Source: Rhyacophila brunnea
Taxonomy: Eukaryota; Arthropoda; Insecta; Trichoptera; Rhyacophilidae
Assembly (NCBI GenBank): GCA_022495005.1
Contig: JAGYXB010001943.1
Coordinates: 248,001 to 312,000, forward strand
Reading direction: 5' to 3'
DNA: 64,000 nt
Positions 55,431 to 64,000 of this stretch are shown piece after piece. Under the pieces are notes generated by a model. The model was not told the DNA's origin, did not search any database, and saw only the letters and a list, made by a program, of their open reading frames with translations. Made by a program: the position numbers and the translations under genes. How positions within the stretch are numbered: the first letter of the stretch is position 1; every line of letters starts with the position of its first letter.

Positions 55431-58400
55431 CTTATTTATCACTAATTTTACAGAAACTGTAAAAAGTTTTCACATGATTATAATTTGCAATTTTAAAACA
55501 CAATGAAAGAAATATTGCTAATTGTTCAAATATATATGTATTAAAAATATTTCGAGCCAAAAAATCTTATAGAATGTTTGAAAGGTCAACTGAAAGTTAT
55601 ATTAAATCTATTAAGTTTGTAATAGTTTATCTCAGACTCATTCAATCACTGCTGTAACTTTGGATCTGTAATAAAAACTATCCTTATTATATTAAATTAG
55701 TTATTAGTCCAAAGATATAAACTTTTCGTTTAGCTAGATTAACTAACATTCTTAGAATTTTAAATCACTGTCAATTAATGATTATTGATAAGCAGTGTTA
55801 TGAATTCAATTACCGTTCGATAAAAATATTTTTCTAATGGGTATGTTTTTTACTGTGTTTCAGATCATATATAAGTGACTTCTGCCCTTTCAATTTTCAT
55901 TTGACATAGTGATATTGATGAATCTAGATTCAACTTGTCTCTGGGTCCAAACATATATTAACAATAACGTATGAATTAACTATACCCGGAATTTTACCTG
56001 GAGACTCACGACTTCACTCGTCAGATACTAAATTACCACTCGTCTATTGCGGGGGCTAGTTTATATATTAAATAGATAATTAATATAATATTTATTACGC
56101 TCAGGTCAAGCAATCGACAAAATGTATTTGCGCAATAAATACAAAATTTCAACCGTTATTCTTTGGCACATAATTTGAGACTTTTGTTCAGTGAAGACAG
56201 TAAAATTAATATTTGTTCAATGAAACAGTAATACTATTCGCAATGCTTATTTCAAACGCCAGTTCAAATGAAAATTAATTGCAAACTTGTTGAATTTCCA
56301 TTGCATGCAGAATCTCAGCAAAATCATAAAATTGCATGAGAACAGTATTTCTTGGGTCTTCACAAAACAACTTATTTGTTCGTAAATGAGTTTAGTTTTC
56401 AGACATACAGACGGAATGCAAAAGCACTTGCTTTGCCAACAATGGATGTAATTAACGGAAAACTTCTACAATACTTAATATTCACCGTTGTAATTCGAGC
56501 AATAATTTTCTGAAACAAAATATAATAGTCAACTCTTATGCTACCTATAAATTGTGTAGTAATGCAATATAATAATATTTAGTTATATTTATATTATAAT
56601 ACAGAACAAACAACTGGACCTCAATATTGATAAATGCAATAACTATTTTTTACAATATTCATTGCATGGCAGAGTTCTTTTGCGAATGAAATCTATAATT
56701 AATGATCTTGTACGGGGGTTCGGGAAGAATACATGTTGATTTTAAGTACAAATGGATTATAACCAATTCTCCTTAACCTCAAATGTCAAATTAATCTCCA
56801 TTCCATATGCACCACTTTTGTGTAAAAATAGTAATTCATTTAATAATAATATAATTTTTGGTTAAGCTTGATGTTTTTTTTTTGTAGTTAAACTTGAAAT
56901 TTTACCTACCATAAAGAATTTTACAGAACACAAACGAACAAAGTGATTGAAGTTTACTTTGCAATATAATGTTTCAAACATAAATCTTGCAAGTTTATTT
57001 TAGTGTTAAAAATCTCCATAAATAAATATTCACGACTAGGATATTGATTAACCTTTTGAATAGTGAACATCAATCACTATTTCAATTGTTTCGAACTATG
57101 GAGATCTGTACCATGTCAAATTTAATCCGGAAACTTGATAGTTTTTTTTATAAAATGAACAAGGTTATTGTAACAGAAAAATAGAAAACCGATATCAGAT
57201 ACTGATCGCAAAAAAGTAACCCGGCTGTTTTTGATGATCAGTCAACATAGTTTCAACAAGATGTGGCCCATTGTCTCTGAAGGTCAATGGATCTTTTACG
57301 AGTCAGTTTTTGGAGAGAGAATAATTTAGAAAAAATCCAAGTTTGCTTACCATCACGTTCGCTTGATTTGAACATGAAAAATTTCTTATTTTAGCAATAT
57401 AATACCATATAAACAAGCAATAAACAGAAACTTAAAAACAATATCTAATAATTGATTTGTTAATATAATCCAAAGGTATGGAAATTATCATCGAAAAGTA
57501 ACGTTTGTGTAAAGTGAAAAATTAAGATCATCTTGACGTAACATCTAATTTAAAAAATATATATATTAAGTATATTATATTTTATTTAAAACTATTTCTT
57601 TTAATTATTAATAATTTATGCAGCCAGTAAATCGAGAGCAACTTATAGGCTTCTGTATATTATTTCAAAGACTTATTCGAAAATATTAATATTGAAAATA
57701 TGTGGCAATTATACCTACTACTTGCTAAATAAAAATTGGTGAGAATATTCTATATTTGGATATTCATAAGATCATATAACTCCTCTCAACAAATAGAATT
57801 TAAATTCAATTCCCATTTTTCCTTGCAATTAACTATCATAACTTATACATAATGTCTCAAAACTTTGTGCTTATTATTTTGTTAAAATACCTGCCTGTAT
57901 TATTAAGAAATCTCCTATTAAGTGTATAAAACCAGTCATTGTTGCTTAAGGTGATGTCTCTAGGTAAAGTTGTTATCGAAAAATAGCTAGAAAAGTTTAT
58001 TAATCGGTAGATATATATTCAAAAGTAATGAGAAAAATAAAATAAAAAATTAAGATGTATCGTGGAGTTCTATATACCAAAAATACGTGTCAAATTCGGT
58101 ACATTTCTATCGGGTGGTAAGAATGAATGACATAAGATTTATTATCAAAATTACGATAAAAATATACCTAAATCTATTACCTAGCGAAACGCTAAACGTA
58201 AATTGGAATTTATTATATCCTTATATCTTTTTTTTCAAATTTAAAAAACATCGATTTAGAGGTTAGAAAGCACGCAATTAAAATCGAAATATCTCGGCTT
58301 ACACGCAATTTATCGCGAATAACGCTTAGCGTTTCTATTAAAAATATTATTTATTAATTTTTACGGCAGTTATTTAAATTTAATCTTGTATTTTTGTATA

Positions 58401-59000
58401 TTAACGAATCGATAGAAATCGAAACCATAATAATTGCTCGAATTGGCAACATGCTGACAACACTAAGCCGACGCTTGGCCGTATAGTGCTGCCGTCGTGG
58501 AATTATTTGGAAACAAAATTTCTTCATACAAAATACACACACAACCATAACATGACGTTGAAAATGAAACTCACACATAGACAAGACAAAATAACATTAT
58601 TTTTCTCTGAATCTTGGCAAAAATCAGTTTGTGTTACTTCTATGCGAAATTGCCATATGAATAAAAATAACTTAACAAATTAAAATTACAATATTTACTT
58701 AATATACGTAGGAACCTGCCTATATTCAAAATTTGATACTGAAAATTATTTTCAATTAGTATTTGCTTAAATTACAACTGTTTTTTACCATTATTTATGA
58801 TAAAAATAAACAAATCTCGCATTTTGACATATTATGGCAGCACCATCAATAATCACCGCGCGCTTAGGCAACCGCCAATCAATTTTATCTTTTTATTAAT
58901 TAATTGTAATAATTATAATTAATTATAAATTAATTAACTAATCAGTAACATTTTCGTTACTAAGTAGGTCGTGTGATTATTGATTGATTTTTGGTGAAGA
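55431..59000. other. Long AT-rich stretch without a recognisable gene
   Basis: About 3.6 kb without element ends, RNA boxes or motif-bearing frames. At 58190-58340 the short inverted pair AACGCTAAACG / CGCTTAGCGTT stands about 130 bases apart. 58,440-58,500 and 58,850-58,880 are GC-richer. Whether this stretch includes the 5' flank of the element at 59.3 kb is unknown. Confidence 0.45.
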
Positions 59001-59286
59001 AATCACACATTGTATGATTTTCTGCAACCAAAATTATTTTATTAGGTTATGTTGTAGCTACTGACGTTTGGCGTGTTGTTATTCTTTATGTTTTATGCAT
59101 TTTTATATAATTTATGTTACTCAGTGCAAATTACGTGATATTGTTGTGATAAATTATATTGTGAGTGTTTAAATTACATCACATATTCAGTGTAGTTTAA
59201 TTAAATAGTGAATACCAGAGGTGTGTGATAAGTGAATATAAATCTTTGTTACATATTGATCTAGTACCTATATTTTATTAATAATT

Positions 59287-60529
59287 ATGGATGTGCCATG
59301 TGTAAGTGTTAAAAAATATAAGTCCTACACTAGAAAAAATACAAAACTATCTTAAACTACCAAAATATTGATGGAAAGTCGTGATGAATACTTTAGGAAA
59401 CGGAAGTTAGTATCATCCAACACAGCCGTTGCTTGTGAACCAATTCCGGTGATAAATAGTGATGTATCCATCTCGGATGACCCAGACAATCTTCCAGTAT
59501 TGACAGATGAGCACAATTATTGTGTGAGACTTGATAGTTGTGAAGACATTCAGAGCTGTTGGCCGAAAAAATTGAAAACGTATTCGGTATACGGTATATC
59601 GTATACGGTATTAAGTCAACATTGCATTTTGAATGCAGGTGTTGTGAGAAAACAGCGTCAGTATTAACTGAACCCCAAACGTCTACGATTAATACATCAT
59701 TTGTTTGGGGATCTTTAAATATCGGGATTGGTTACAGTCAGGCACAGGAATTATGCGGTATTGTGGGAAGTCCATTCATGTCTTCGGGAACGTTCCAAAG
59801 GCATGAAAAAAAAGTTAGCCAGTCATGGAAAACTCATTTGTGTGATCAAATGTCGAAGGATATAGAGATCGAGAAACAGTTGGCTATAGAAAATAATGAA
59901 ATTGATGAAAAACACCCCTATATAACGGTCATTGTTGACGGAGGTTGGTCAAGAAGGAGTTATGGCCATAGTTTTTCTGCCAAATCCGGAGTGGCATGCA
60001 TCATCGGAAAACGAACAGGAAAACTTCTTTACCTAGGTGTTAAGAACAAATATTGCCACATTTGTACCATCGCAGCCAATGAAAAAAACCAGCTAAGAAA
60101 CATGAGTGTAATATATCTTTTTCTGGACCATCGACAGGCATGGAGCAAACCATTGTAGTTGAGGGACTAAATTATATTTTTGACAAACATCAAGTATGGG
60201 TAAAATTTTTAATAGGGGATGGTGATTCAAGTGTATTTGCTAGGGTGCGTGAGAGAGCACCGTTTGGGTATAAAATTAAAAAAATGGAATGCGCGAATCA
60301 CATGGTCAAATGCTACACTAGCAAACTTTATACGATGGTTAATAACGTAAAATACGATACGAAAAGCCGAAGCTTATTGCGGAAGGAGATTAAACGTCTC
60401 AAAAGTGCTGCACGATACGCTATAAAACGATGCGAAGGCAATATCACTCAGTTAAAGTTGGATTTGAAAAATGGACCCAATCATGTATTTGGCGAACACT
60501 CTGAGTGCCGTGCAGATTACTTCAAATAA
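59287..60529 (+). pseudogene. Mutator-like transposase domain protein, N-terminal and catalytic parts
   Basis: Start MDVPCVSVKKYKSY at 59287, a stop at 59353, then in the same frame RDEYFRKRKL and an acidic Ser/Asp-rich linker (ISDDPDNLPVLTDE). After a frame change near 59575: LHFECRCCE (zinc-ligand-like), SFVWGSLNIGIGYSQAQEL, GTFQRHEKKV, then ITVIVDGGWSRRSYGHSFSA with a conserved D, RTGKLLYLGVKNKYCHIC. After a second change near 60100: SGPSTGMEQTIVVEG, KFLIGDGDSSVFARVRE with the next acidic cluster, and KKMECANHMVKCYTSKL. The DGG..., GDGDSS and ECANH blocks are characteristic of this family in insects. The C-terminal helices run to about 60529. Not functional. Confidence 0.75.
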
Positions 60530-60605
60530 TTAAAAGTGTTGTTATTAGTCGGCTAAATCGTCAAAATCGTCTTAAGGCGAGACGTTTAGATTTCACTTCC
60601 AGGTA

Positions 60606-61466
60606 TAAAAACCAACTGTCCCTGTAAGCAACCAAGCTGACTGTGAATATGGCCCGCATGCTGCCGATTCAGATATTCCACAGTTGGACTTACAGGAGAA
60701 AATGAAAGAAATTATGGAATCTTTACAGGCTGGGGTTTCTTGCGATACAGATTGTAAGCAATTGCAGTTGGCGACAGTAGGGCAAAGTGAAAATTATTTG
60801 TGGATTGATGCCAGGCATAAACGTTTGACAGCATCTAAGTTTGGGAATATTTTCAAAATGAGAAATACGACACCACGGCATAATACTGTTAAAAATATGC
60901 TTTTCCCAAGTGATATTGTGACAAAGGATATAATGTATGGCAGGAAGAATGAACGCACTGCTATTGCCTTATATGAAGCAAAAAACAAAGTCACTGTTAT
61001 GCCTTGTGGTCTTTTTGTAAGAACGGAATTCCCATTTTTAGGAGCAAGCCCCGACGGTTTAATTGGGGAAAATGGGTTGATAGAAGTTAAATGTCTTCCG
61101 TCCATCGGTTCCAAACCAATTTTAGAGGCAGCATTACAAAACAATATATTATGTTTAACTATTGTGAACTCCGTACTTCACTTAAAAGAATCACATAATT
61201 ATTGGTTTCAAATACAGGGACAATTGTACATTGCGAAGAAGGAATACTGTGATTTAATTGTATATGCCGACAGTGGAATCGAAATCATACGACTTTTGCC
61301 AGATCCACAGTTTGAGACACGTGTTCTACCGCGTTTGATAAGTTTTTATAATGATTGCCTTCTTCCAGAATTAGCTGATAGCCGTATCCAACGGGGTATG
61401 AGAATTCGCGAACCTGAGTTTATATTAAATAATTTGCAAACTAAAGCGAAGAAAATAAAAAAGTAA
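60606..61466 (+). pseudogene. YqaJ-type PD-(D/E)XK nuclease domain, C-terminal part
   Basis: From 60609 the frame runs open to a TAA after 61466. Counting from 60684, the nuclease core shows E90 in YGRKNERTA, D124 in GASPDGLIG, E134 and K136 in LIEVKC, and Q180 in FQIQGQLY. This is the E...D...ExK...Q signature of the lambda-exonuclease/YqaJ fold. The C-terminus is basic (AKKIKK). The frame begins with PTVPVSNQADCEYG and has no good Met before 60702, which agrees with its being the detached C-terminal half of the upstream transposase. All catalytic residues are present although the gene as a whole is broken. It cleaves DNA in its relatives; the role within this element family is not known to me. 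Confidence 0.8.
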
Positions 61467-61517
61467 TTTATGTTGACTTCTGATATAATTCTCGCAATAA
61501 ATATGTCATAGTTTTCC

Positions 61518-62215
61518 TTGACATTTGGACATGGAATTTCGCGTATCCATAAAACTGATAGACTACGTAGTGCGCTCTTAGAAATCACAAAGGCCTACCG
61601 AGCAACTTCAACGGACGCGCTTCCGGTCCTGGCCGCATTCTTCCACTTGACCTGCACATACAGGTCAGCGGTCCGTCAACGAAGCTCCTCAAAGGTGAGG
61701 AGGCCGTTGTTGGTGACTTTCACCTTGCCCCGCCTCCTCGGCATGTTGCTGAAAAAGTAACCTGACTATACGTCTATTGACGCTTGACGCGGCATAGAAG
61801 ACCTGGCAGCGACGGTGGACTGAATCAACCAAGGGCCGGCACACATTTTAATTTTTTCCAGACATTAAATGGCGATTGGAGATAACCAAATATCTGACTC
61901 CTGACCATCACACCGATCAATTTGTGATTGGACACGGTGGGTTCGCTGGCAAGCTCTTTGAGCTTGGACTTGTAAGCCGTCCGACATGTCCATGCGGAGG
62001 GGTAATTCAGGATGCCAACCACATCCTCTGGGAATGTCTTAGAATGTGCTCCCGAACGGGAGAAGATGCTCAGGTCGGTCCAACTAGCTGTTGGGCCCAT
62101 CGGGCCGTCCGACTTGGTTGCTACTAAGGCCAATTATCCTGCATTTAAAAATTTGCGGCGTCTTACTGCGGGCGTGAAGATCTCTACACGTAATTTTTGC
62201 TGTTCGTATGATTAG
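61518..62215 (+). pseudogene. R1-like LINE ORF2 C-terminal fragment
   Basis: Three frames in succession: RLRSALLEITKAYRATSTDA (the 'AYRT.ST.AL' motif after the RT), then TWQRRWTESTKGRHT (the W..W..S.KGR.T motif) and FVIGHGGFAGKLFELGL, then PTCPCGGVIQDANHILWEC (zinc-binding CxC...H...C) and, shifted again, LRSVQLAVGPIGPSDLVATK. It is the C-terminal third of an R1-clade ORF2. Base composition is much richer in GC than the surroundings. It directly follows the YqaJ relic, whose polyadenylation-like signal is 17 bases upstream, so the two may be unrelated neighbours or the LINE may have inserted there. A sister copy is at 14918-15185. Confidence 0.78.
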
Positions 62216-63206
62216 CTTCATTATTTTTTCATATATACAATAGAATTATTTTTATTTTAATAATTTCCTTGCGCTCTTCTCTCCCCGGAACTTTGCATTA
62301 GAAAGTAACTTCTTTAAACTCAGTCAGAGCTCTCTTTGAGCGTAGCAACCTTAGTCCTGGGTATCTTTTCCTAGGGCATTCCCAGCCTAAAACTGAACTA
62401 GATGCTTCACATCAACCAATGTAGGGCCACGTGATGGCTCGTGGGTTAACTTCAATAATATTGCTTATTATATATACTTCATTAGAATAAACAACTTCTT
62501 TTGTAGCTGTTTATGCATGCCATGCTTGTTTCGTGGATTTTCACGATGGTTTTCAGATTTTTTGTGTTCTATGCTTATAACGATATCTCATAATTATTAT
62601 TAATTTACAATGCTATACAATGTAACCAATGATTTATTATATTCTAAAATGTTTTAATGAAAATAACTAGTGGAACTTTTTTATATAATTATATACCATA
62701 TATAGTTAGTTTATTTAGTGGTTATTTTGGTTTCTTTGGCGATTCTTCCAGAATATATTCCTAGAATTGTCGGACTTGAGCGATAATAAAAAGCATTTCC
62801 AATCTACGCATGCGTTTTACTATTTATTATACATGTTTTCCTGATATCGTCGCCTTGGAAGTGAATAGAGCTTCACGGATGTCATTTGTGTATTAGATTG
62901 TTTAGCAAATTTGATGGAAATACATGTTCCTGTAAAAAAATCAGTTATTTTTCTTCACCATAATAATAATTATAACCAATAAGTATTTCAAAAAATTGTT
63001 TGGTCAAATAAAAACGTTTTTGAATTTTGTGTGGATTACCTCTATTCACTTCCAAGGTGAAGATATTCACCAAGATTTATTTTCAACACGTCTAGTATTC
63101 TCAATACTTTCTATAACCTGATTCCTAAACCTAAACAATTTTTCACAAACATGTGTTTGGATCCAGCGTGTCTATTCCTTAGACTATGTACGCAAGACGC
63201 TTCCCG
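62216..63206. other. Unassigned sequence
   Basis: No gene or repeat recognised. 62,270-62,450 is slightly GC-richer and may be 3' sequence of the R1 relic. Confidence 0.4.
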
Positions 63207-63322
63207 CTGCTATCTAAGGAAGGTTTGTATCGAATTGTTGTAATTGTTACAATTAGTGCTATGTTTTAACAGCACTTTTCTTGGCAAAGCTAAACTTTCG
63301 AGCGAGATGACTGTTTAGACCA
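63207..63322 (+). mobile_element. Left half of a MITE related to 54255-54488
   Basis: CTGCTATCTAAGGAAGG, TATCGAATTGT, GTTACAATTAGTGCTATGTT, AACAGCACTTTTCTTGG and GATGACTGTTT follow the order seen in the left half of 54255-54488. The right terminal repeat is missing; the hAT-like end below may have interrupted it. Confidence 0.5.
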
Positions 63323-63324
63323 AG

Positions 63325-63400
63325 GGTTCCCAACCTCGGAACGCGACAGGTTTTCTGTGGGGTCGCCAGCTTATAAAGCTAAAAAAAATTCACTATAATG
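63325..63400 (+). mobile_element. hAT-like terminus, single end
   Basis: CAAGGGTTCCCAACCTCGG followed by GGGGTCGCC resembles a hAT left end (the C-A-G-GGTT-CCCAA type with a GC-rich subterminal block). No opposite end was found before the LINE endonuclease fragment begins. Confidence 0.4.
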
Positions 63401-63414
63401 CAATTTTTATTTTG

Positions 63415-63715
63415 GGCAGAGAGGTGGTGGCGTTCTCATTGCTGTACGCTCCGACCGACCAGACAGTATATCTGTTGTTGACTGTCACTTTGATGCAGCT
63501 ATTGACGTCGTTATTATTCGATTACGGTGAAATGGGTCATTTTTCACTGTTACGTGTATTTTCCACCGCGATCGTCTCGCGATGCATATAATTCGTTCTT
63601 TTCATACTTTGAAAACTTGCCAGTTGATAATTGTATAACCATCATTGGTGATTTCAATTTGTATTCATCTCATTTCTTATCCTGTATGAATCTCAAGCAG
63701 TTTTCAGAGATAAGA
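63415..63715 (+). pseudogene. LINE endonuclease (APE-type) fragment
   Basis: RGGGVLIAVRSD in one frame, then, after a one-base shift near 63525, WVIFHCYVYFPPRSSRDAY, FFSYFENLP and ITIIGDFNL. GGV.IAV.... followed by Y.PP and the GDFN motif are successive blocks of the apurinic-type endonuclease that nicks target DNA for LINE insertion; the GDFN Asp is catalytic. Both ends are cut: the N-terminal catalytic Glu region and everything after GDFN are missing. Confidence 0.8.
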
Positions 63716-63717
63716 AA

Positions 63718-64000
63718 TTGAGATACCCGGGGTTCCAGCGGCTAGCTCAGGTGTCCATCGAACCCCGGATTCACAAAAAAGATAAAAAAAAGGATTTATA
63801 TATGTTGGTAAAATTAAATAAAACACTAAGTCTTCCTCGTGCAGTCTTAGCGTTATATATTTTAATATTTGGTTGGACAACGTTACTTTATAGTCCATTA
63901 CATATTTTGTTTTTACAATTAGTTACACAGGTCCGTACACGGTTTACAAAGGACGCTTACTAACTTTCTTTTTCAAATTCCCCGTACCCACGCCGTCCAG
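63718..64000. other. Unassigned sequence at window end
   Basis: An open frame (63718-63963, plus) encodes a mostly hydrophobic middle, but I recognise no domain. The start contains GGCTAGCTCAGGTGTCCATC next to CGAACCCCGG, faintly tRNA-like but with the two boxes too close. Continuation beyond the window is needed to say more. Confidence 0.3.

Larger units (their letters stand above)
59287..61501 (+). mobile_element. Decayed Mutator-like transposase / YqaJ nuclease element
   Basis: The coding parts read on the plus strand in the order N-terminal acidic region, Mutator-like transposase domain, YqaJ-type recombinase/nuclease domain, then AATAAA at 61496-61501. The reading frame changes at about 59575, 60100, 60530 and 60605, with stops at 59353 and elsewhere, so it is a pseudogene throughout. 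No introns are needed to explain it. I found no terminal inverted repeats, so the element borders, and whether it was a transposon or a domesticated or retrocopied gene, are open. Proteins with this domain order are known in insect genomes. Confidence 0.75.

Noticed and set aside
61825..62133. 102-codon minus-strand frame
   Set aside because: It lies opposite the R1-like ORF2 fragment, which has conserved motifs on the plus strand.
1..64000. Integrated viral sequence (polymerase, capsid or envelope genes)
   Set aside because: No frame showed virus-type polymerase, capsid or envelope motifs; the YqaJ-type domain at 61 kb is explained by the linked Mutator-like transposase.

Overview
This is an AT-rich stretch of a eukaryotic, almost certainly arthropod (insect), nuclear genome. 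I found no bacterial-type genes or operons. The evidence is the element content: a DD34D mariner with TA target duplications, several non-LTR retrotransposon clades (RTE-like, R1-like, jockey/CR1-like), tRNA-derived SINEs, many short hAT-type elements with 8-bp target duplications, a Helitron ending in CTAG, and short CCTAA tracts (the insect telomere motif). The species cannot be fixed from sequence alone; a hemipteran such as an aphid or scale relative, or a lepidopteran, are guesses. I could not support any complete host protein-coding gene. The window reads as an intergenic region or a very large intron, filled with transposon remains of different ages.

Layout. 0-7.6 kb: hAT-type elements (817-1258, 4875-5275), a hAT transposase C-terminal relic (2177-2410), LINE 3' ends, SINEs, and one arm of a dispersed repeat (6870-7184). 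7.9-12.1 kb: a non-autonomous Helitron carrying about 17 copies of a 107-139 bp minisatellite, and inside it a 1.94-kb LINE with perfect 14-bp target duplications that keeps ORF1 but has lost nearly all of ORF2. 12-24 kb: SINEs, an R1 fragment, two reverse-transcriptase fragments and a small hAT-like MITE. 24-29 kb: mostly unique AT-rich DNA. 29-37 kb: foldback elements, including a 189-bp near-palindrome with a CCTAA-rich centre and a 580-bp hAT MITE, plus RTE relics. 37-51 kb: SINEs, a second foldback with a CCTAA centre (41800-42207), and three elements with recognisable terminal repeats. 51.8-55.4 kb: a cluster of a near-intact mariner and three different LINE fragments. 59.3-61.5 kb: a decayed Mutator-like transposase followed by a YqaJ-type nuclease domain. 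61.5-64 kb: an R1 fragment, a MITE half, a hAT terminus and a LINE endonuclease fragment.

How the parts relate. Non-autonomous elements outnumber anything that could supply enzymes. No element here has an intact transposase or reverse transcriptase, so the SINEs and MITEs must have been mobilised by relatives elsewhere in the genome. Insertion order is readable in places: the LINE at 10-12 kb is younger than the Helitron it sits in, and a MITE lies inside an old RT relic at 54 kb. The most unusual observations are the deletion-derivative LINE that retrotransposed as a unit, the foldback elements with unrelated arms but CCTAA-type centres, the Mutator/YqaJ relic, and a SINE-like family whose tRNA-like part is internal.
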